Origin: Kribbella aluminosa
GTDB lineage: Bacteria > Actinomycetota > Actinomycetes > Propionibacteriales > Kribbellaceae
Length of the DNA: 64,000 nt
Direction: 5' to 3'
NCBI RefSeq assembly: GCF_017876295.1
Contig: NZ_JAGINT010000001.1
Coordinates: 3,782,001-3,846,000, forward strand
In this document: piece after piece, positions 25,232-34,453 of the stretch
How positions within the stretch are numbered: the first letter of the stretch is position 1
How the letters are laid out: every line of letters starts with the position of its first letter
Made by a program: the position numbers and the translations under genes
The notes under the pieces: generated by a model
The model's input: the letters and a program-made list of their open reading frames with translations, nothing else
Told to the model about the DNA's origin: nothing
Database searches by the model: none

Positions 25232-26281
25232 ATGGGGGCGGGGGATCGCCTGGAGGTGCTGATCCGGCGCTGTTACGCGGGGCTGGACGCCGATGCGCTG
25301 CGGTCCGAGGTCCTGACTCGGCTCAAGGGCCTGATGACGGTCGATGCCGCGTTCTTCGCCACCGTCGACCCGGCGACCGTGCTCTTCACCTCGGCGACGG
25401 CGGACGCGCTGCTCGGCGAGGTGACCGAGCAGTTCCTGGCCAACGAGTTCGGGCAGCCCGACGTCAACAAGTTCACCGCCCTCGCCGCCGCCCGCGATCC
25501 GGTCAACTCTCTCGGGCACGCGACGAGGGGCGACTGGGGCAGCAGCTCCCGGTACGCCGACGTGATGCGGCCGCTCGGCCTCGGTGACGAGCTCCGGGCC
25601 GCGCTGATGTCGAACGGCCGCTGCTGGGGTGTCATCTGCCTGCACCGGGCCGACGCCGAGGCCGGCTTCTCCGAGCGGGACATTCAGGTCGTACGACGGA
25701 TCGCGCCACACGTCGGCGAGGGACTGCGACGCGGTCTACGGGCGGATCCGGTAGCCCCGGCCGACGTCGGGCCGGGCGTGGTCGTCCTCGATGCGGAACT
25801 CCACGTGGAGTCGATGAGCGCGGAGGCCGAGCACTGGTTGCGGGAGCTCGACCCGGAACGCCGTACCGAGTTGCCCGTCGCGGTCCGGGCACTGGCTGAG
25901 CAGCTGCGGAGAGTGCCGGAGCTGCCGGCCATGCCGTCCCCCAGACTCCGGACGAGCGCGGGCCGGTGGCTGGTACTGCATGTGTCGACGCTTCGGACCG
26001 GCAAGCCGTCGGACGGCGCACGGACGGCGGTGGTGATCGAGCCGGTGTCGGCGGCTCAGCTGGGATCGTTGTTACTGGACCTGCACGGATTGACCCCGGC
26101 TCAGCAGCGGGTAACCCAGCTGTTGCTGCAAGGGTTCTCGACGCGGCAGATCGTCGAGCGGTTGTGCCTGTCGCCGCACACTGTGCAGGAGCACGTGCGG
26201 GCGGCATACGAGAAGGTCGGCGTCGGCAGCCGCCGGGAGCTGGTGGCCGCGCTGCTCAGAGGGTCCGCATCACCCGGATGA
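25232..26281 (+). CDS. LuxR family transcriptional regulator with GAF-like sensor
   Basis: A 349-residue regulator. The C-terminal HTH is LTPAQQRVTQLLLQGFSTRQ then IVERLCLSPHTVQEHVRAAY (about residues 285-335), the LuxR/GerE type. Residues 30-170 look like a GAF-type sensor domain (VDAAFFATVDPATVLFTSAT, GRCWGVICLHRADAEAGFSE). TAGGAT ends six bases before the ATG, so it can be transcribed as a leaderless message as well as from the upstream gene. Ligand and targets are unknown. Confidence 0.85.
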   Translation: MGAGDRLEVLIRRCYAGLDADALRSEVLTRLKGLMTVDAAFFATVDPATVLFTSATADALLGEVTEQFLANEFGQPDVNKFTALAAARDPVNSLGHATRGDWGSSSRYADVMRPLGLGDELRAALMSNGRCWGVICLHRADAEAGFSERDIQVVRRIAPHVGEGLRRGLRADPVAPADVGPGVVVLDAELHVESMSAEAEHWLRELDPERRTELPVAVRALAEQLRRVPELPAMPSPRLRTSAGRWLVLHVSTLRTGKPSDGARTAVVIEPVSAAQLGSLLLDLHGLTPAQQRVTQLLLQGFSTRQIVERLCLSPHTVQEHVRAAYEKVGVGSRRELVAALLRGSASPG

Positions 26282-26441
26282 TCCGGCGCCGCAACCACAC
26301 CCGGCGCGAACCGTCCGGATAGCGACGCAGCCTGGCCAGCTCCCAGCCGCCGTACTCCGCGTGCTCGGTGAGCAGCTTGCGCACCGCGCCGCGGGACTCC
26401 GTCCTGGACACCTCGAACTGCTGCAGCTCGTATTCGCCCAT
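26256..26441 (-). CDS. DUF5703 family protein
   Basis: A 61-residue protein: MGEYELQQFEVSRTESRGAV, then RKLLTEHAEYGGWELARLRR and YPDGSRRVWLRRRIIRVM. This is the actinobacterial DUF5703 pattern (HAEYG.WEL.RLR.YPDG.R...LRR.I), of unknown function. ATG 26439-26441 has GGAGG six bases upstream. It overlaps the LuxR gene tail to tail by 26 bases and follows the aldo-keto reductase gene in the same direction. Confidence 0.8.
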   Translation of the reverse strand: MGEYELQQFEVSRTESRGAVRKLLTEHAEYGGWELARLRRYPDGSRRVWLRRRIIRVMRTL

Positions 26442-26462
26442 CCACACCTCCACCTGCAGACT

Positions 26463-27404
26463 TCAGGAAACGTCCTCCAGTGCCGCGACGATGGCGGGCG
26501 GCACTGTGAGCTCTTCCACACCCAGCACGGACTTCAGTTGCAGCGCCGTCCGGGCCCCGACGATCGCCGCCGACACGCCCGGCCGGTCCCGCACCCAGGT
26601 GAGCGCCACCTCGAGCGGGGTCCAGCCGAGCCCGTCGGCGGCTCGCGCGACCGCTTCCACGATGCCCGATGCCCGGGCGTCGAGGTAGGGGTCGACGAAT
26701 CTGGACAGATGCTGAGACGCCGCCCGCGAGTCCGCCGGGATGCCCGTCCGGTACTTCCCGGTCAGCACCCCGCGGCCGAGCGGCGACCAGGCGAGGATCC
26801 CGATCCCGAGTCCGGCGGCCGCCCGGATCGCGTCCACCTCGGCGTCCCGGGCGAGCAGCGAGTACTCCACCTGGTTGGCGACCGGGACCGCGCGGCCCGG
26901 CCAGGCCTGCTGCCAGGTGACTGCCCGCGCGGACTTCCAGCCGGCGTAGTTCGAGACGCCGACGTACCGCACCTTGCCGGAGCTGACCGCGTGGTCCAGG
27001 GCCGAGAGCGTCTCCTCCAGCGGCACGTCGTCGGACCAGGTGTGCAACTGCCACAGGTCGAGGTAGTCGGTGTTCAGCCGCCGCAGCGAGCCGTCGAGGT
27101 CGCGGAGCAGCGCACCACGCGAGGTGTCGGTGATCCGCTCGCCGCGCCGGACGCTGAACCCGGCCTTGGTCGCGATCACCACGTCGTCGCGGTCCACCAC
27201 GTCGCCGAGCAGCGACCCGATCAGCTGCTCGCTGTCGCCGTCGCCGTACGCCGCCGCCGTGTCGATCAGCGTGCCGCCCGCGGACACGAACGCGGCCAGC
27301 TGCTCGCGCGCCTCGTGCTCGTCGGTGTCCCGGCCCCACGACATGGTGCCCAGGCCGAGCCTGCTCACCGCGAGTCCACTGTGACCGAGATAGCGCTGCT
27401 GCAT
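26463..27404 (-). CDS. Aldo/keto reductase
   Basis: A 313-residue NADPH-dependent oxidoreductase with a TIM-barrel fold. GLGTMSWGRDTDEHEAREQL opens the barrel, LIDTAAAYGDGDSEQLIGSL holds the catalytic aspartate and tyrosine, VVIATKAGF the lysine, and DLWQLHTWSDDVPLEETLSA the histidine, the full catalytic tetrad. LAWSPLGRGVLTGKY and the C-terminal VGARTALQLKS contribute the NADPH site. The natural substrate is not predictable. It is divergent from the F420-type oxidoreductase at 27456 with a 51-base gap. Confidence 0.9.
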   Translation of the reverse strand: MQQRYLGHSGLAVSRLGLGTMSWGRDTDEHEAREQLAAFVSAGGTLIDTAAAYGDGDSEQLIGSLLGDVVDRDDVVIATKAGFSVRRGERITDTSRGALLRDLDGSLRRLNTDYLDLWQLHTWSDDVPLEETLSALDHAVSSGKVRYVGVSNYAGWKSARAVTWQQAWPGRAVPVANQVEYSLLARDAEVDAIRAAAGLGIGILAWSPLGRGVLTGKYRTGIPADSRAASQHLSRFVDPYLDARASGIVEAVARAADGLGWTPLEVALTWVRDRPGVSAAIVGARTALQLKSVLGVEELTVPPAIVAALEDVS

Positions 27405-27455
27405 GACCCGAGCCTATTGCGGCCCACCGACAACCTCTCGCTAGGCTCGCCAGTC

Positions 27456-28508
27456 ATGCGACTCGGACTGAACATCGGCTTCGTCTTCGGCGGCGACGAC
27501 CATCTGGACCATTTGAGGCTGGTGAAGGAGGCCGAGGCACTCGGTTTCTCGGTCACCTGGGCCGCGGAGGCGTACGGCTCGGACGCCGCCACGCTGCTCA
27601 GCTGGATCGCCGCCCAGACCACGACCATCGACGTCGGCGCGGCCGTCTTCCAGATCCCGGCCCGGACACCGGCCATGACCGCGATGACGGCGGCCACCCT
27701 GGACCGGCTGTCGAACGGCCGGTTCCGGCTCGGCCTGGGCGTGTCCGGTCCGCAGGTCTCGGAGGGCTGGCACGGCGTCCGGTTCTCTCAGCCCCTCCTC
27801 AGGACGCGTGAGTACGTTGACATCGTGAACGCGGCCCTCCGGCGTGAGACGGTCGCGTACGAGGGGAAATACTTCACGCTGCCGCTGCCCGACGGACCGG
27901 GCAAGGCGCTGAAACTGACCGTGCGGCCGATCCGCGACCACGTGCCGGTGTACTTGGCGGCGGTCGGCCCGAAGAACCTCGAGCTGGCCGGCGAGATCGC
28001 CGACGGCTGGCTCGGGATCCTCAATGACCCAGGCTTCCTTGGAGAGCAGTTGACGCACATCCGGACCGGCCGCGCGGCCGGTCAGAAGGACCTCGACGGC
28101 TTCGACGTCGTCGTCACCACGCCGCTCATGACCGGTGACGACGTTCACGCGGCAGCGGACCCGGTCCGTGGGTACGCCGCCCTGTACATCGGCGGCATGG
28201 GCAGCCGGGAGAAGAACTTCTACAACGACCTGGCGGTCCGGATGGGGTACGCCGACGAGGCGAAGGAGATCCAGGACCTGTACCTGGACAAGAAGCACCG
28301 CGAGGCGATGGCCGCCGTACCGTTCGGGTTCCTGGACGGGATCTCGCTGCTCGGCGGCAAGGAGCGGATGGCCGAGAAGCTGACCGCGTACGCCGAGGCG
28401 GGTGCGACCACCGTCGCGCTGACGCCGTTCGCGTCGACGGTCGAGCAGCGGATTGCCGACCTGCGGACCGCCGCCGAGGCGCTTGAGCTGTCCGGGGTCG
28501 GTCACTGA
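27456..28508 (+). CDS. LLM class F420-dependent oxidoreductase
   Basis: A 350-residue luciferase-like monooxygenase-fold protein of the F420-dependent type. LGLNIGFVFGGDDHLDHLRL opens the TIM barrel; SVTWAAEAYGSDAATLLSWI, GRFRLGLGVSGPQVSEGWHG and PVYLAAVGPKNLELAGEIAD are conserved coenzyme-binding segments of this class. The ATG lies eight bases after TAGGCT, suggesting a leaderless message. It overlaps uppP by one base (TGATG), so the two are co-transcribed. Substrate unknown. Confidence 0.9.
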   Translation: MRLGLNIGFVFGGDDHLDHLRLVKEAEALGFSVTWAAEAYGSDAATLLSWIAAQTTTIDVGAAVFQIPARTPAMTAMTAATLDRLSNGRFRLGLGVSGPQVSEGWHGVRFSQPLLRTREYVDIVNAALRRETVAYEGKYFTLPLPDGPGKALKLTVRPIRDHVPVYLAAVGPKNLELAGEIADGWLGILNDPGFLGEQLTHIRTGRAAGQKDLDGFDVVVTTPLMTGDDVHAAADPVRGYAALYIGGMGSREKNFYNDLAVRMGYADEAKEIQDLYLDKKHREAMAAVPFGFLDGISLLGGKERMAEKLTAYAEAGATTVALTPFASTVEQRIADLRTAAEALELSGVGH

Positions 28509-29335
28509 TGACGATCTGGGACTCCATCATCCTCGGCATCGTCGAGGGCCTGACCGAATTTCTGCCGGTCTCCAGCACCGGGCACCTGACGATCGTGTCG
28601 AAGATGCTCGGGCTGAAGATCAACGACCCGTCGATCACCGGGTTCACCGCGGTGATCCAGGTCGGTGCGATCCTCGCCGTCATCCTGTACTTCTGGAAGG
28701 ACATCGTCCGGATCGTCGGCGCCTGGGTGGGGGGCCTCACGAAGCCCGAGCGGCGCTCCGAGTTCGACTACCGGATGGGCTGGTACGTGATCGTCGGCTC
28801 GGTGCCGATCGGGATCGTCGGCTTCCTCGCCAAGGACCTGATCTCCGGCCCGTTGCGGAGCCTGTGGTGGGTGGCCGGGGCGCTGATCGCCTGGTCGGCC
28901 GTGATGGTCGCGGCCGAACGGCTGAGCAGCAAGGAACGGCCGCTGACCCGGATCACCTTCCTGGACGCGCTGGTGATGGGCCTGGTCCAGTGCCTGGCGC
29001 TGATCCCCGGCGTGTCCCGCTCCGGCGCGACGATCTCCGCCGGTCTGTTCCGCGGCCTGGACCGGGTCGCGGCGACCAGGGTCTCGTTCCTGTTCGGCAT
29101 CCCGGCGCTGGTCGGCGCGGGTGTGTACGAGCTCAAGGACGCCCTGGGCGGCGGCGTCGGAGCGGTGCCGCTGCTGGTCGGTACGGTGGTCAGCTTCGTG
29201 GTCGCGTACGCCTCGATCGCCTGGCTGCTGCGGTTCGTCGCCAAGCACTCGATCGAGCTGTTCGCGTTCTACCGCGTGCTGCTCGGCGTCGTCCTGCTGA
29301 TGCTGCTGTCGACCAGCACGATCACGGCGACCTAG
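28508..29335 (+). CDS. uppP: Undecaprenyl-diphosphate phosphatase
   Basis: A 275-residue membrane enzyme that dephosphorylates undecaprenyl diphosphate to recycle the lipid carrier of cell-wall synthesis. Both catalytic motifs are intact: GIVEGLTEFLPVSSTGH (residues 10-26) and LIPGVSRSGATISAGLFRG (about residues 163-181). Around eight transmembrane segments are predicted. It sits directly behind the F420-type oxidoreductase and converges with corA seven bases later. Gain of copies confers bacitracin tolerance in other bacteria. Confidence 0.95.
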   Translation: MTIWDSIILGIVEGLTEFLPVSSTGHLTIVSKMLGLKINDPSITGFTAVIQVGAILAVILYFWKDIVRIVGAWVGGLTKPERRSEFDYRMGWYVIVGSVPIGIVGFLAKDLISGPLRSLWWVAGALIAWSAVMVAAERLSSKERPLTRITFLDALVMGLVQCLALIPGVSRSGATISAGLFRGLDRVAATRVSFLFGIPALVGAGVYELKDALGGGVGAVPLLVGTVVSFVVAYASIAWLLRFVAKHSIELFAFYRVLLGVVLLMLLSTSTITAT

Positions 29336-29342
29336 ACCGTTT

Positions 29343-30314
29343 CTAGAGCCAGCCGACCTTGCGGAAGAAGCGGTACATGGTGACGCAGACGACCGCCATC
29401 AGCAGGAGGATCGCGTAGTACCCGAAGTGCCAGCTGAGCTCGGGCATGTTGTCGAAGTTCATGCCGTAGATGCCGGCCAGCATGGTCGGTACGGCGGCGA
29501 TCGCGACCCAGGCGGAGATCTTCCGCATGTCGTCGTTCTGCTGGACCGAGACGCGCGCGAGGTGCGCGTTCAGCGCGGACGTGAGCAGGGTGTCGATCGC
29601 CTCGGCCTGGTCGGAGACCCGGCTGAGGTGGTCGGCCACGTCGCGGAAGAACGGGCTCGCCTTCGGGCCGAGCCCGGCGACGCCGTGCGCGAACTGCTCC
29701 ATCGGCTCGCGCAGCGGGTCGATCGCGCGGCGCATCTCCAGCACCTCGCGCTTCAGCAGGTAGATCCGCTCCGCGTCGCTGGTCCGCTCCGGCGAGAACA
29801 CCGAGCCCTCGATCTCGTCGACGTCGATCTCGACCTGCTCCGCGACGGTCTCGTAGTCGTCCACGATCGCGTCGCAGATCGCCCACAGGACGGCGGCCGG
29901 TCCGTGCCCGAGCATCGACGCCCGGGCCTCGAGCTCGTGCCGGGTGGTGGCGAGTTCGCCGCCTTCGCCGTGCCGCACGGTCACGACGTACCGCGGGCCG
30001 ACGAACGCGGTCACCTGCCCGGTCTCGACGGCGTCGCCCGCGTCGACGTACCAGAGGGTCCGCAGTACGACGAGGATCGTGTCGCCGAACCGCTCCACCT
30101 TCGGGCGCTGGTGGATCTGCAGTGAGTCCTCGATCGCCAGGTCGTGCAGCCCGAACAGCCGTTGCACGCGCTGCATCTCGGCGTCCGACGGGTCGTGCAG
30201 GCCGATCCAGCCGAAGCTCTCGGCGTCGTCGTCGATGGCCTGGGCAACGGTCTCGGGGTCCTTGGGCAGCTGCTGACGCTCCCCGGCGGTGTACACCCCG
30301 CAGTCCACGATCAC
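29343..30314 (-). CDS. corA: CorA family magnesium/cobalt transporter
   Basis: A 323-residue divalent metal channel subunit. A large cytoplasmic N-terminal domain (WIGLHDPSDAEMQRVQRLFG, HDLAIEDSLQIHQRPKVERF) is followed by a long helix and two C-terminal transmembrane segments with the selectivity motif YGMNFDNMPE between them. The basic tail RFFRKVGWL is typical. The GTG at 30312-30314 begins VIVDCGVY and is chosen because similarity starts there. It is divergent from the phosphatase gene at 30363. Confidence 0.92.
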   Translation of the reverse strand: MIVDCGVYTAGERQQLPKDPETVAQAIDDDAESFGWIGLHDPSDAEMQRVQRLFGLHDLAIEDSLQIHQRPKVERFGDTILVVLRTLWYVDAGDAVETGQVTAFVGPRYVVTVRHGEGGELATTRHELEARASMLGHGPAAVLWAICDAIVDDYETVAEQVEIDVDEIEGSVFSPERTSDAERIYLLKREVLEMRRAIDPLREPMEQFAHGVAGLGPKASPFFRDVADHLSRVSDQAEAIDTLLTSALNAHLARVSVQQNDDMRKISAWVAIAAVPTMLAGIYGMNFDNMPELSWHFGYYAILLLMAVVCVTMYRFFRKVGWL

Positions 30315-30362
30315 CCGACCATGATTGCACCCCGCTTGGGCCGACCCGATAACGTGCAGTGC

Positions 30363-31058
30363 ATGCCCACGGTGATCCTGGTCCGGCACGGCCGCAGCTC
30401 CGCGAACACTTCCGGCACCCTGGCCGGCCGTACGCCCGGCGTGAAACTCGACGACGCGGGCGTTCAGCAGGCCGCAGCGGTGGCGCAGCGACTGGCCGAG
30501 CTGCCGCTGGCCGCCCTCGTCACCTCGCCGCTCGAGCGCTGCCGGCAGACCGCGGCCGCGATCGCGAAGTACCACGAAGGGTTGCGTCCGGCAACGGATC
30601 GTGGGCTGACCGAGTGCGGGTACGGCGACTGGACCGGGAAGAAGATCTCGGCGCTGGCGAAGGACCCGTTGTGGGCCGTCGTCCAGCAGCACCCGTCGGC
30701 CGTCACGTTCCCCGGCGGGGAGTCGATGCGGGGCATGCAGCAACGGGCCGTCGACGCGGTCCGCGCGCATGACGCCGAGCTGGCGAAAAGCCATGGCGGC
30801 AACGCGATCTGGGTCGCGGTCTCGCACGGCGACGTGATCAAGGCGATCGTCGCGGACGCGCTCGGTCAGCACCTGGACACGTTCCAGCGGATCGTCGTGG
30901 ACACCGCGTCGACGACGATCATCACCTACACCGCGACCCGCCCGTTCCTGGTCCGGCTGAACGACTCCGGCAGCGAACTGGCCTCGCTGATCCCTAAGCC
31001 GTCAGCGAAAGCGAAGCCGAAGAAGCAGTCCTCGGACGCGGTTGTCGGCGGACGGTAA
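30363..31058 (+). CDS. Histidine phosphatase family protein (MSMEG_4193-type phosphomutase)
   Basis: A 231-residue histidine phosphatase. LVRHGRSSAN at residues 6-15 holds the phosphorylated histidine and arginine, ERCRQTAAAI the second arginine, and WVAVSHGDVIKAI the second histidine. This subfamily is named for MSMEG_4193 and is always found beside DUF3090 and SCO1664-type genes in actinobacteria, as here. The C-terminus is basic (KPSAKAKPKK). TAACGT ends seven bases before the ATG, pointing to a leaderless message. Substrate unknown. Confidence 0.9.
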   Translation: MPTVILVRHGRSSANTSGTLAGRTPGVKLDDAGVQQAAAVAQRLAELPLAALVTSPLERCRQTAAAIAKYHEGLRPATDRGLTECGYGDWTGKKISALAKDPLWAVVQQHPSAVTFPGGESMRGMQQRAVDAVRAHDAELAKSHGGNAIWVAVSHGDVIKAIVADALGQHLDTFQRIVVDTASTTIITYTATRPFLVRLNDSGSELASLIPKPSAKAKPKKQSSDAVVGGR

Positions 31059-31071
31059 TAGGGTCGGACGT

Positions 31072-31650
31072 ATGGCGCGAGTTGTGCACTCCTACGACGA
31101 CCCCGAGCGGTTCGTCGCCGGCACCGTGGGGGAACCCGGTGCGAGGACGTTCTTCCTGCAGGCCCGGGCCGGGCACCGGTTGACCTCGGTCGCCTGTGAG
31201 AAGGAACAGGTGATGGCGCTCGCGGAGCGGCTCGACGTGATGCTGGATGAGGTCGCGCGGCGCTTCGACCGGGACCCGGTCGCCCAGACCGGCGCGGACG
31301 ACAACGCACCGCTGGAGCAGCCGATCGAGGAGGAGTTCCGGGCCGGCACCATGACGCTGGCCTGGGAGGCCGACGCCGAGCGGGTGGTGATCGAGGTGTT
31401 CGCGGTCGTCGCCGTCGACCCGGCCGAGCTCGAGGAGGAGCCCGACCCGGTCGGCGCCGCGATGGAGTCCGACGACGCCGAGGTGTTCGTGGTCCGGATC
31501 ACCGAGGAGCAGGCCCGGGCCTTCGCCCGCCGCGCGGTCGCCCTGGTCGCGTCGGGCCGCCCGAGCTGCCCGTTCTGCGGCCGGCCGATCGATGCGGACG
31601 GCCACATCTGCCCACGGGCCAACGGCTACCGCAGGCACCTGCCGGAATGA
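31072..31650 (+). CDS. DUF3090 family protein
   Basis: A 192-residue protein of the actinobacterial DUF3090 family, whose biochemical role is unknown. GARTFFLQARAGHRLTSVAC then EKEQVMALAERLDVMLDEV are diagnostic, and the C-terminal CPFCGRPIDADGHICPRANG is a zinc-ribbon-like motif with three cysteines and a histidine. TAGGGT ends seven bases before the ATG. Its last four bases overlap the next gene (ATGA), so the three genes from 30363 to 32441 act as one unit. Confidence 0.9.
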   Translation: MARVVHSYDDPERFVAGTVGEPGARTFFLQARAGHRLTSVACEKEQVMALAERLDVMLDEVARRFDRDPVAQTGADDNAPLEQPIEEEFRAGTMTLAWEADAERVVIEVFAVVAVDPAELEEEPDPVGAAMESDDAEVFVVRITEEQARAFARRAVALVASGRPSCPFCGRPIDADGHICPRANGYRRHLPE

Positions 31651-32441
31651 CGATCGACCCGGAGCTGCTCGCCCTCGGGGAGCTCTCGTTGCACGGCCGC
31701 CTGGTCGCCGCCTCGAACGGTACGTATCAGGGTTCGGTGAGCCTGTCCGGTGCGAGCGCGACCGTCGTCTACAAGCCGGTCGAGGGGGAGCGCCCGCTGT
31801 GGGACTTCCCGGACGGCACGCTCGCCCAGCGTGAGTTCGCCGCGTACGTCGTGTCCGAGGCGCTCGGGTGGCACGTCGTTCCGCCGACGCTGTTGCGGGA
31901 CGGGCCGCTCGGCGTCGGCATGGTGCAGCTGTGGATCGACGAGGCTGAGGTTGCGGCGGGGGAGACCGAGCTGGTCGACATCGTCCCGCAGGGCCGCGTG
32001 CCGGACGGGTGGGTCGGCGTACTGGAGGCTCTCGACGGCCGGCACAACCCGGTCACGCTGGTGCACGCGGACAACGACGCGTTGCGGCGGATGGCCGTGT
32101 TCGATGCCGTGGTCAACAATGCGGACCGCAAGGGCGGCCACGTGCTGAACCCGGGGGACGGGCGCGTGTACGGCGTGGACCACGGCGTCACGTTCAACGC
32201 CGACGACAAGCTCCGGACGGTGCTGTGGGGCTGGGCCGGCGACCCGATTCCGGGCGAGCTGCTCGACGACGTCAAGCGCCTGGCGGGCGAGCTGGCCGGT
32301 GCGCTCGGGCAGCAGTTGTCGGAGCTGATCACCACGGTCGAGCTGACCGCGACCCGGGAACGCTGCGCGGCCCTGCTCAAGACTGGGATCTTCCCGTTCC
32401 CGAGCGACGAGTGGCCCGCGATTCCCTGGCCGGCCTTCTAA
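31647..32441 (+). CDS. SCO1664 family protein (PI3/4-kinase-like fold)
   Basis: A 264-residue protein with similarity to phosphatidylinositol-kinase-like folds. TVVYKPVEGERPLWDFPDGT carries the nucleotide-contacting lysine, FDAVVNNADRKGGHVL the catalytic-loop-like aspartate and asparagine, and GRVYGVDHGVTFNADDKLRT the metal-binding DHG. Members lie next to mshC in many actinobacteria; the function is unproven. It overlaps DUF3090 by four bases and the convergent DUF6882 gene by four bases. Confidence 0.88.
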   Translation: MTIDPELLALGELSLHGRLVAASNGTYQGSVSLSGASATVVYKPVEGERPLWDFPDGTLAQREFAAYVVSEALGWHVVPPTLLRDGPLGVGMVQLWIDEAEVAAGETELVDIVPQGRVPDGWVGVLEALDGRHNPVTLVHADNDALRRMAVFDAVVNNADRKGGHVLNPGDGRVYGVDHGVTFNADDKLRTVLWGWAGDPIPGELLDDVKRLAGELAGALGQQLSELITTVELTATRERCAALLKTGIFPFPSDEWPAIPWPAF

Positions 32442-33130
32442 GGCTGCACGGAGACGTTCCCGACGCGGCCGTGGTCGTCGAAGTCGACCGTGATCGTGCT
32501 TCCGTTCGGCGCCGTGGCGTGGAGCATGTTCGGGCCTTCGTCGGACGTCAGGCCGAAGTGCTGGAAGTAGCCGCGGACGACCTGCCGGTGGTCGCCCGGG
32601 AACACGCTGACCGCGGTCATCAGCAGCCGCGGCGTGGCGATCGCGTCGAAGCCCGCCAGCGGCAGCTGCTCGTCCGCGACGTGCAGGTACACGTGCCCTC
32701 GGCCCTCGTTGATCGCGGTCGACCAGACGCCGCGCCCGCCGAGAACGGTACCGGCCGTGATCGCGAGCATGATCGCGGCCTGCGCCGGCTGCTCGAACCC
32801 GCCGAGCTCGAGGGTCTCGGCGGTGAACTCGGCGATCGCGTGCCGCTCGCCGAACTCCCGGATCGCGCTCGCCGGCGCGACCGCGGGCGCATCCGGGCCG
32901 AAGCCCGGGTTCGCCCAGCCCCACAGCCAGGTCCGGTCGAGCTCGGAGAAGCTGCCGAGCAGCGTGACGCCGCTCAGCACGCCGCGGTCGCTGCTGAGCG
33001 TCCGTTCGTTCAGGTCGGCCTCCAGGGAGTCCGGCCCGACGACGTCGTTGAACAGGTCCTGCTGCTGGATCGCGGCCGCGGCGATCCAGCCGCCGTACGC
33101 GCGAAACTCGGCACTGAAGTCGGCAGTCAT
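32438..33130 (-). CDS. DUF6882 family protein
   Basis: A 230-residue protein, mostly alpha/beta, matching the recently defined DUF6882 pattern (LNERTLSSDRGVLSGVTLLG, then FSELDRTWLWGWANPGFGP). No catalytic motif is evident. ATG 33128-33130 is chosen as the beginning of the similar region. It lies on the minus strand between the SCO1664 gene and mshC, an antisense insertion into an otherwise co-directional cluster. Role unknown. Confidence 0.75.
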   Translation of the reverse strand: MTADFSAEFRAYGGWIAAAAIQQQDLFNDVVGPDSLEADLNERTLSSDRGVLSGVTLLGSFSELDRTWLWGWANPGFGPDAPAVAPASAIREFGERHAIAEFTAETLELGGFEQPAQAAIMLAITAGTVLGGRGVWSTAINEGRGHVYLHVADEQLPLAGFDAIATPRLLMTAVSVFPGDHRQVVRGYFQHFGLTSDEGPNMLHATAPNGSTITVDFDDHGRVGNVSVQP

Positions 33131-33232
33131 CGCCCAGGAGGGTATCCGCCGGCAGGGTGCACGCCGCGCTCCGGCCCACGGACTGGAACCGTGTCGCGTC
33201 ATTGAAAATGGGACTGGCATAAGCTCCGATAC

Positions 33233-34453
33233 ATGCAGGCGTGGACGAAACCAGACATCCCGGTCGTACCCGGGCCGGCCCGGCGGCTACGCCTCTACGA
33301 CACCGCCTCCGGCGGGCTGGTCGAGGTGGAAGCCGGCGACGGGAAGACCGCCCGGATGTACGTGTGCGGCATCACGCCGTACGACGCGACGCACATGGGG
33401 CACGCGGCGACGTACGTCACGTTCGACCTGGTCAACCGGCTGTGGCGGGACTCCGGGTACGACGTGGTCTACACGCAGAACATCACCGACGTCGACGACC
33501 CGCTGCTGGAGCGCGCGACCGCGACCGGCGTCGAGTGGACCGACCTCGCGGCGCAGGAGATCCAGCTGTTCCGGGACGACATGACGGCGCTGCGGGTGAT
33601 CCCGCCGCAGCACTACATCGGCGTGGTCGAGTCGATCGACCTGGTGGCGAACGCGGTCGAGGACCTGCGGCGGGCGGGGGCGGTGTACTCCGTCGACGGT
33701 GACCTGTACTTCGCGGTGAAGACGGATCCGGAATTCGGTGGGGTCTCGGGGTACGACCGGGAGACGATGACGTCGCTGTTCGCGGAGCGTGGTGGGGACC
33801 CGGACCGCGAGGGCAAGCAGGATCCGCTGGACAGCCTGTTGTGGCGGCACGAGCGACCGGGGGAGCCGGCGTGGGACTCGGCGCTCGGGCGCGGTCGGCC
33901 CGGCTGGCACGTGGAGTGTTCGGCGATCGCGCTGAAGTATCTCGGGATGACGTTCGACGTGCAGGGCGGCGGGTCGGACCTGATCTTCCCGCACCACGAG
34001 ATGTCGGCGAGCGGCGCGCAGGTCGCGACGGGAGAGCACCCGTTCGCGCGGGCGTACGTGCACCAGGCGATGGTCGGGCTGGACGGCGAGAAGATGTCCA
34101 AGTCCAAGGGCAACCTGGTGCTGGTCTCGAAGGAGCGGAACGCCGGCACCGACCCGATGGCGATCCGGCTGGCGCTGCTCACCCACCACTACCGGACCGA
34201 CTGGTTCTGGACGTCGTCCGACCTGGCCGACGCCCAGGCCCGGCTTCAGCGTTGGCGCACCGCCGTCGCCCGCCCCTCCGGCCCGGACGGAGCAGCCGTT
34301 GCAGACGCCGTACGCGCGGCCCTCACCAACGATCTGGATGCGGCCGGAGCCCTGGCAGCCGTCGACGCGTGGTCGGAGGCCGACGGCGACGACCCCGAGG
34401 CCCCCGCCCTGATCGCCCAGGCCTGTGACGCCTTGCTGGGCGTCAAGCTCTAG
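33233..34453 (+). CDS. mshC: Cysteine--1-D-myo-inosityl 2-amino-2-deoxy-alpha-D-glucopyranoside ligase
   Basis: A 406-residue cytoplasmic ligase that joins cysteine to GlcN-inositol with ATP, the third step of mycothiol biosynthesis. It is built like cysteinyl-tRNA synthetase: [20 protein letters not shown] contains the zinc cysteine and the HIGH-type motif, and [14 protein letters not shown] is the KMSKS motif. The length is typical, and the anticodon-binding domain of a tRNA synthetase is absent. TAAGCT ends seven bases before the ATG. Its presence confirms mycothiol as the low-molecular thiol of the host. Confidence 0.95.
   Translation: MQAWTKPDIPVVPGPARRLRLYDTASGGLVEVEAGDGKTARMYVCGITPYDATHMGHAATYVTFDLVNRLWRDSGYDVVYTQNITDVDDPLLERATATGVEWTDLAAQEIQLFRDDMTALRVIPPQHYIGVVESIDLVANAVEDLRRAGAVYSVDGDLYFAVKTDPEFGGVSGYDRETMTSLFAERGGDPDREGKQDPLDSLLWRHERPGEPAWDSALGRGRPGWHVECSAIALKYLGMTFDVQGGGSDLIFPHHEMSASGAQVATGEHPFARAYVHQAMVGLDGEKMSKSKGNLVLVSKERNAGTDPMAIRLALLTHHYRTDWFWTSSDLADAQARLQRWRTAVARPSGPDGAAVADAVRAALTNDLDAAGALAAVDAWSEADGDDPEAPALIAQACDALLGVKL

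Noticed and set aside
26361-27455. Long plus-strand extension upstream of the F420-type oxidoreductase
   Set aside because: The extension is antisense to the aldo-keto reductase gene; family similarity starts at ATG 27456, which also has a leaderless promoter.
29333-29350. Terminator hairpin between uppP and corA
   Set aside because: Only five-base arms (CTAGA/TCTAG) are seen, too weak to call.
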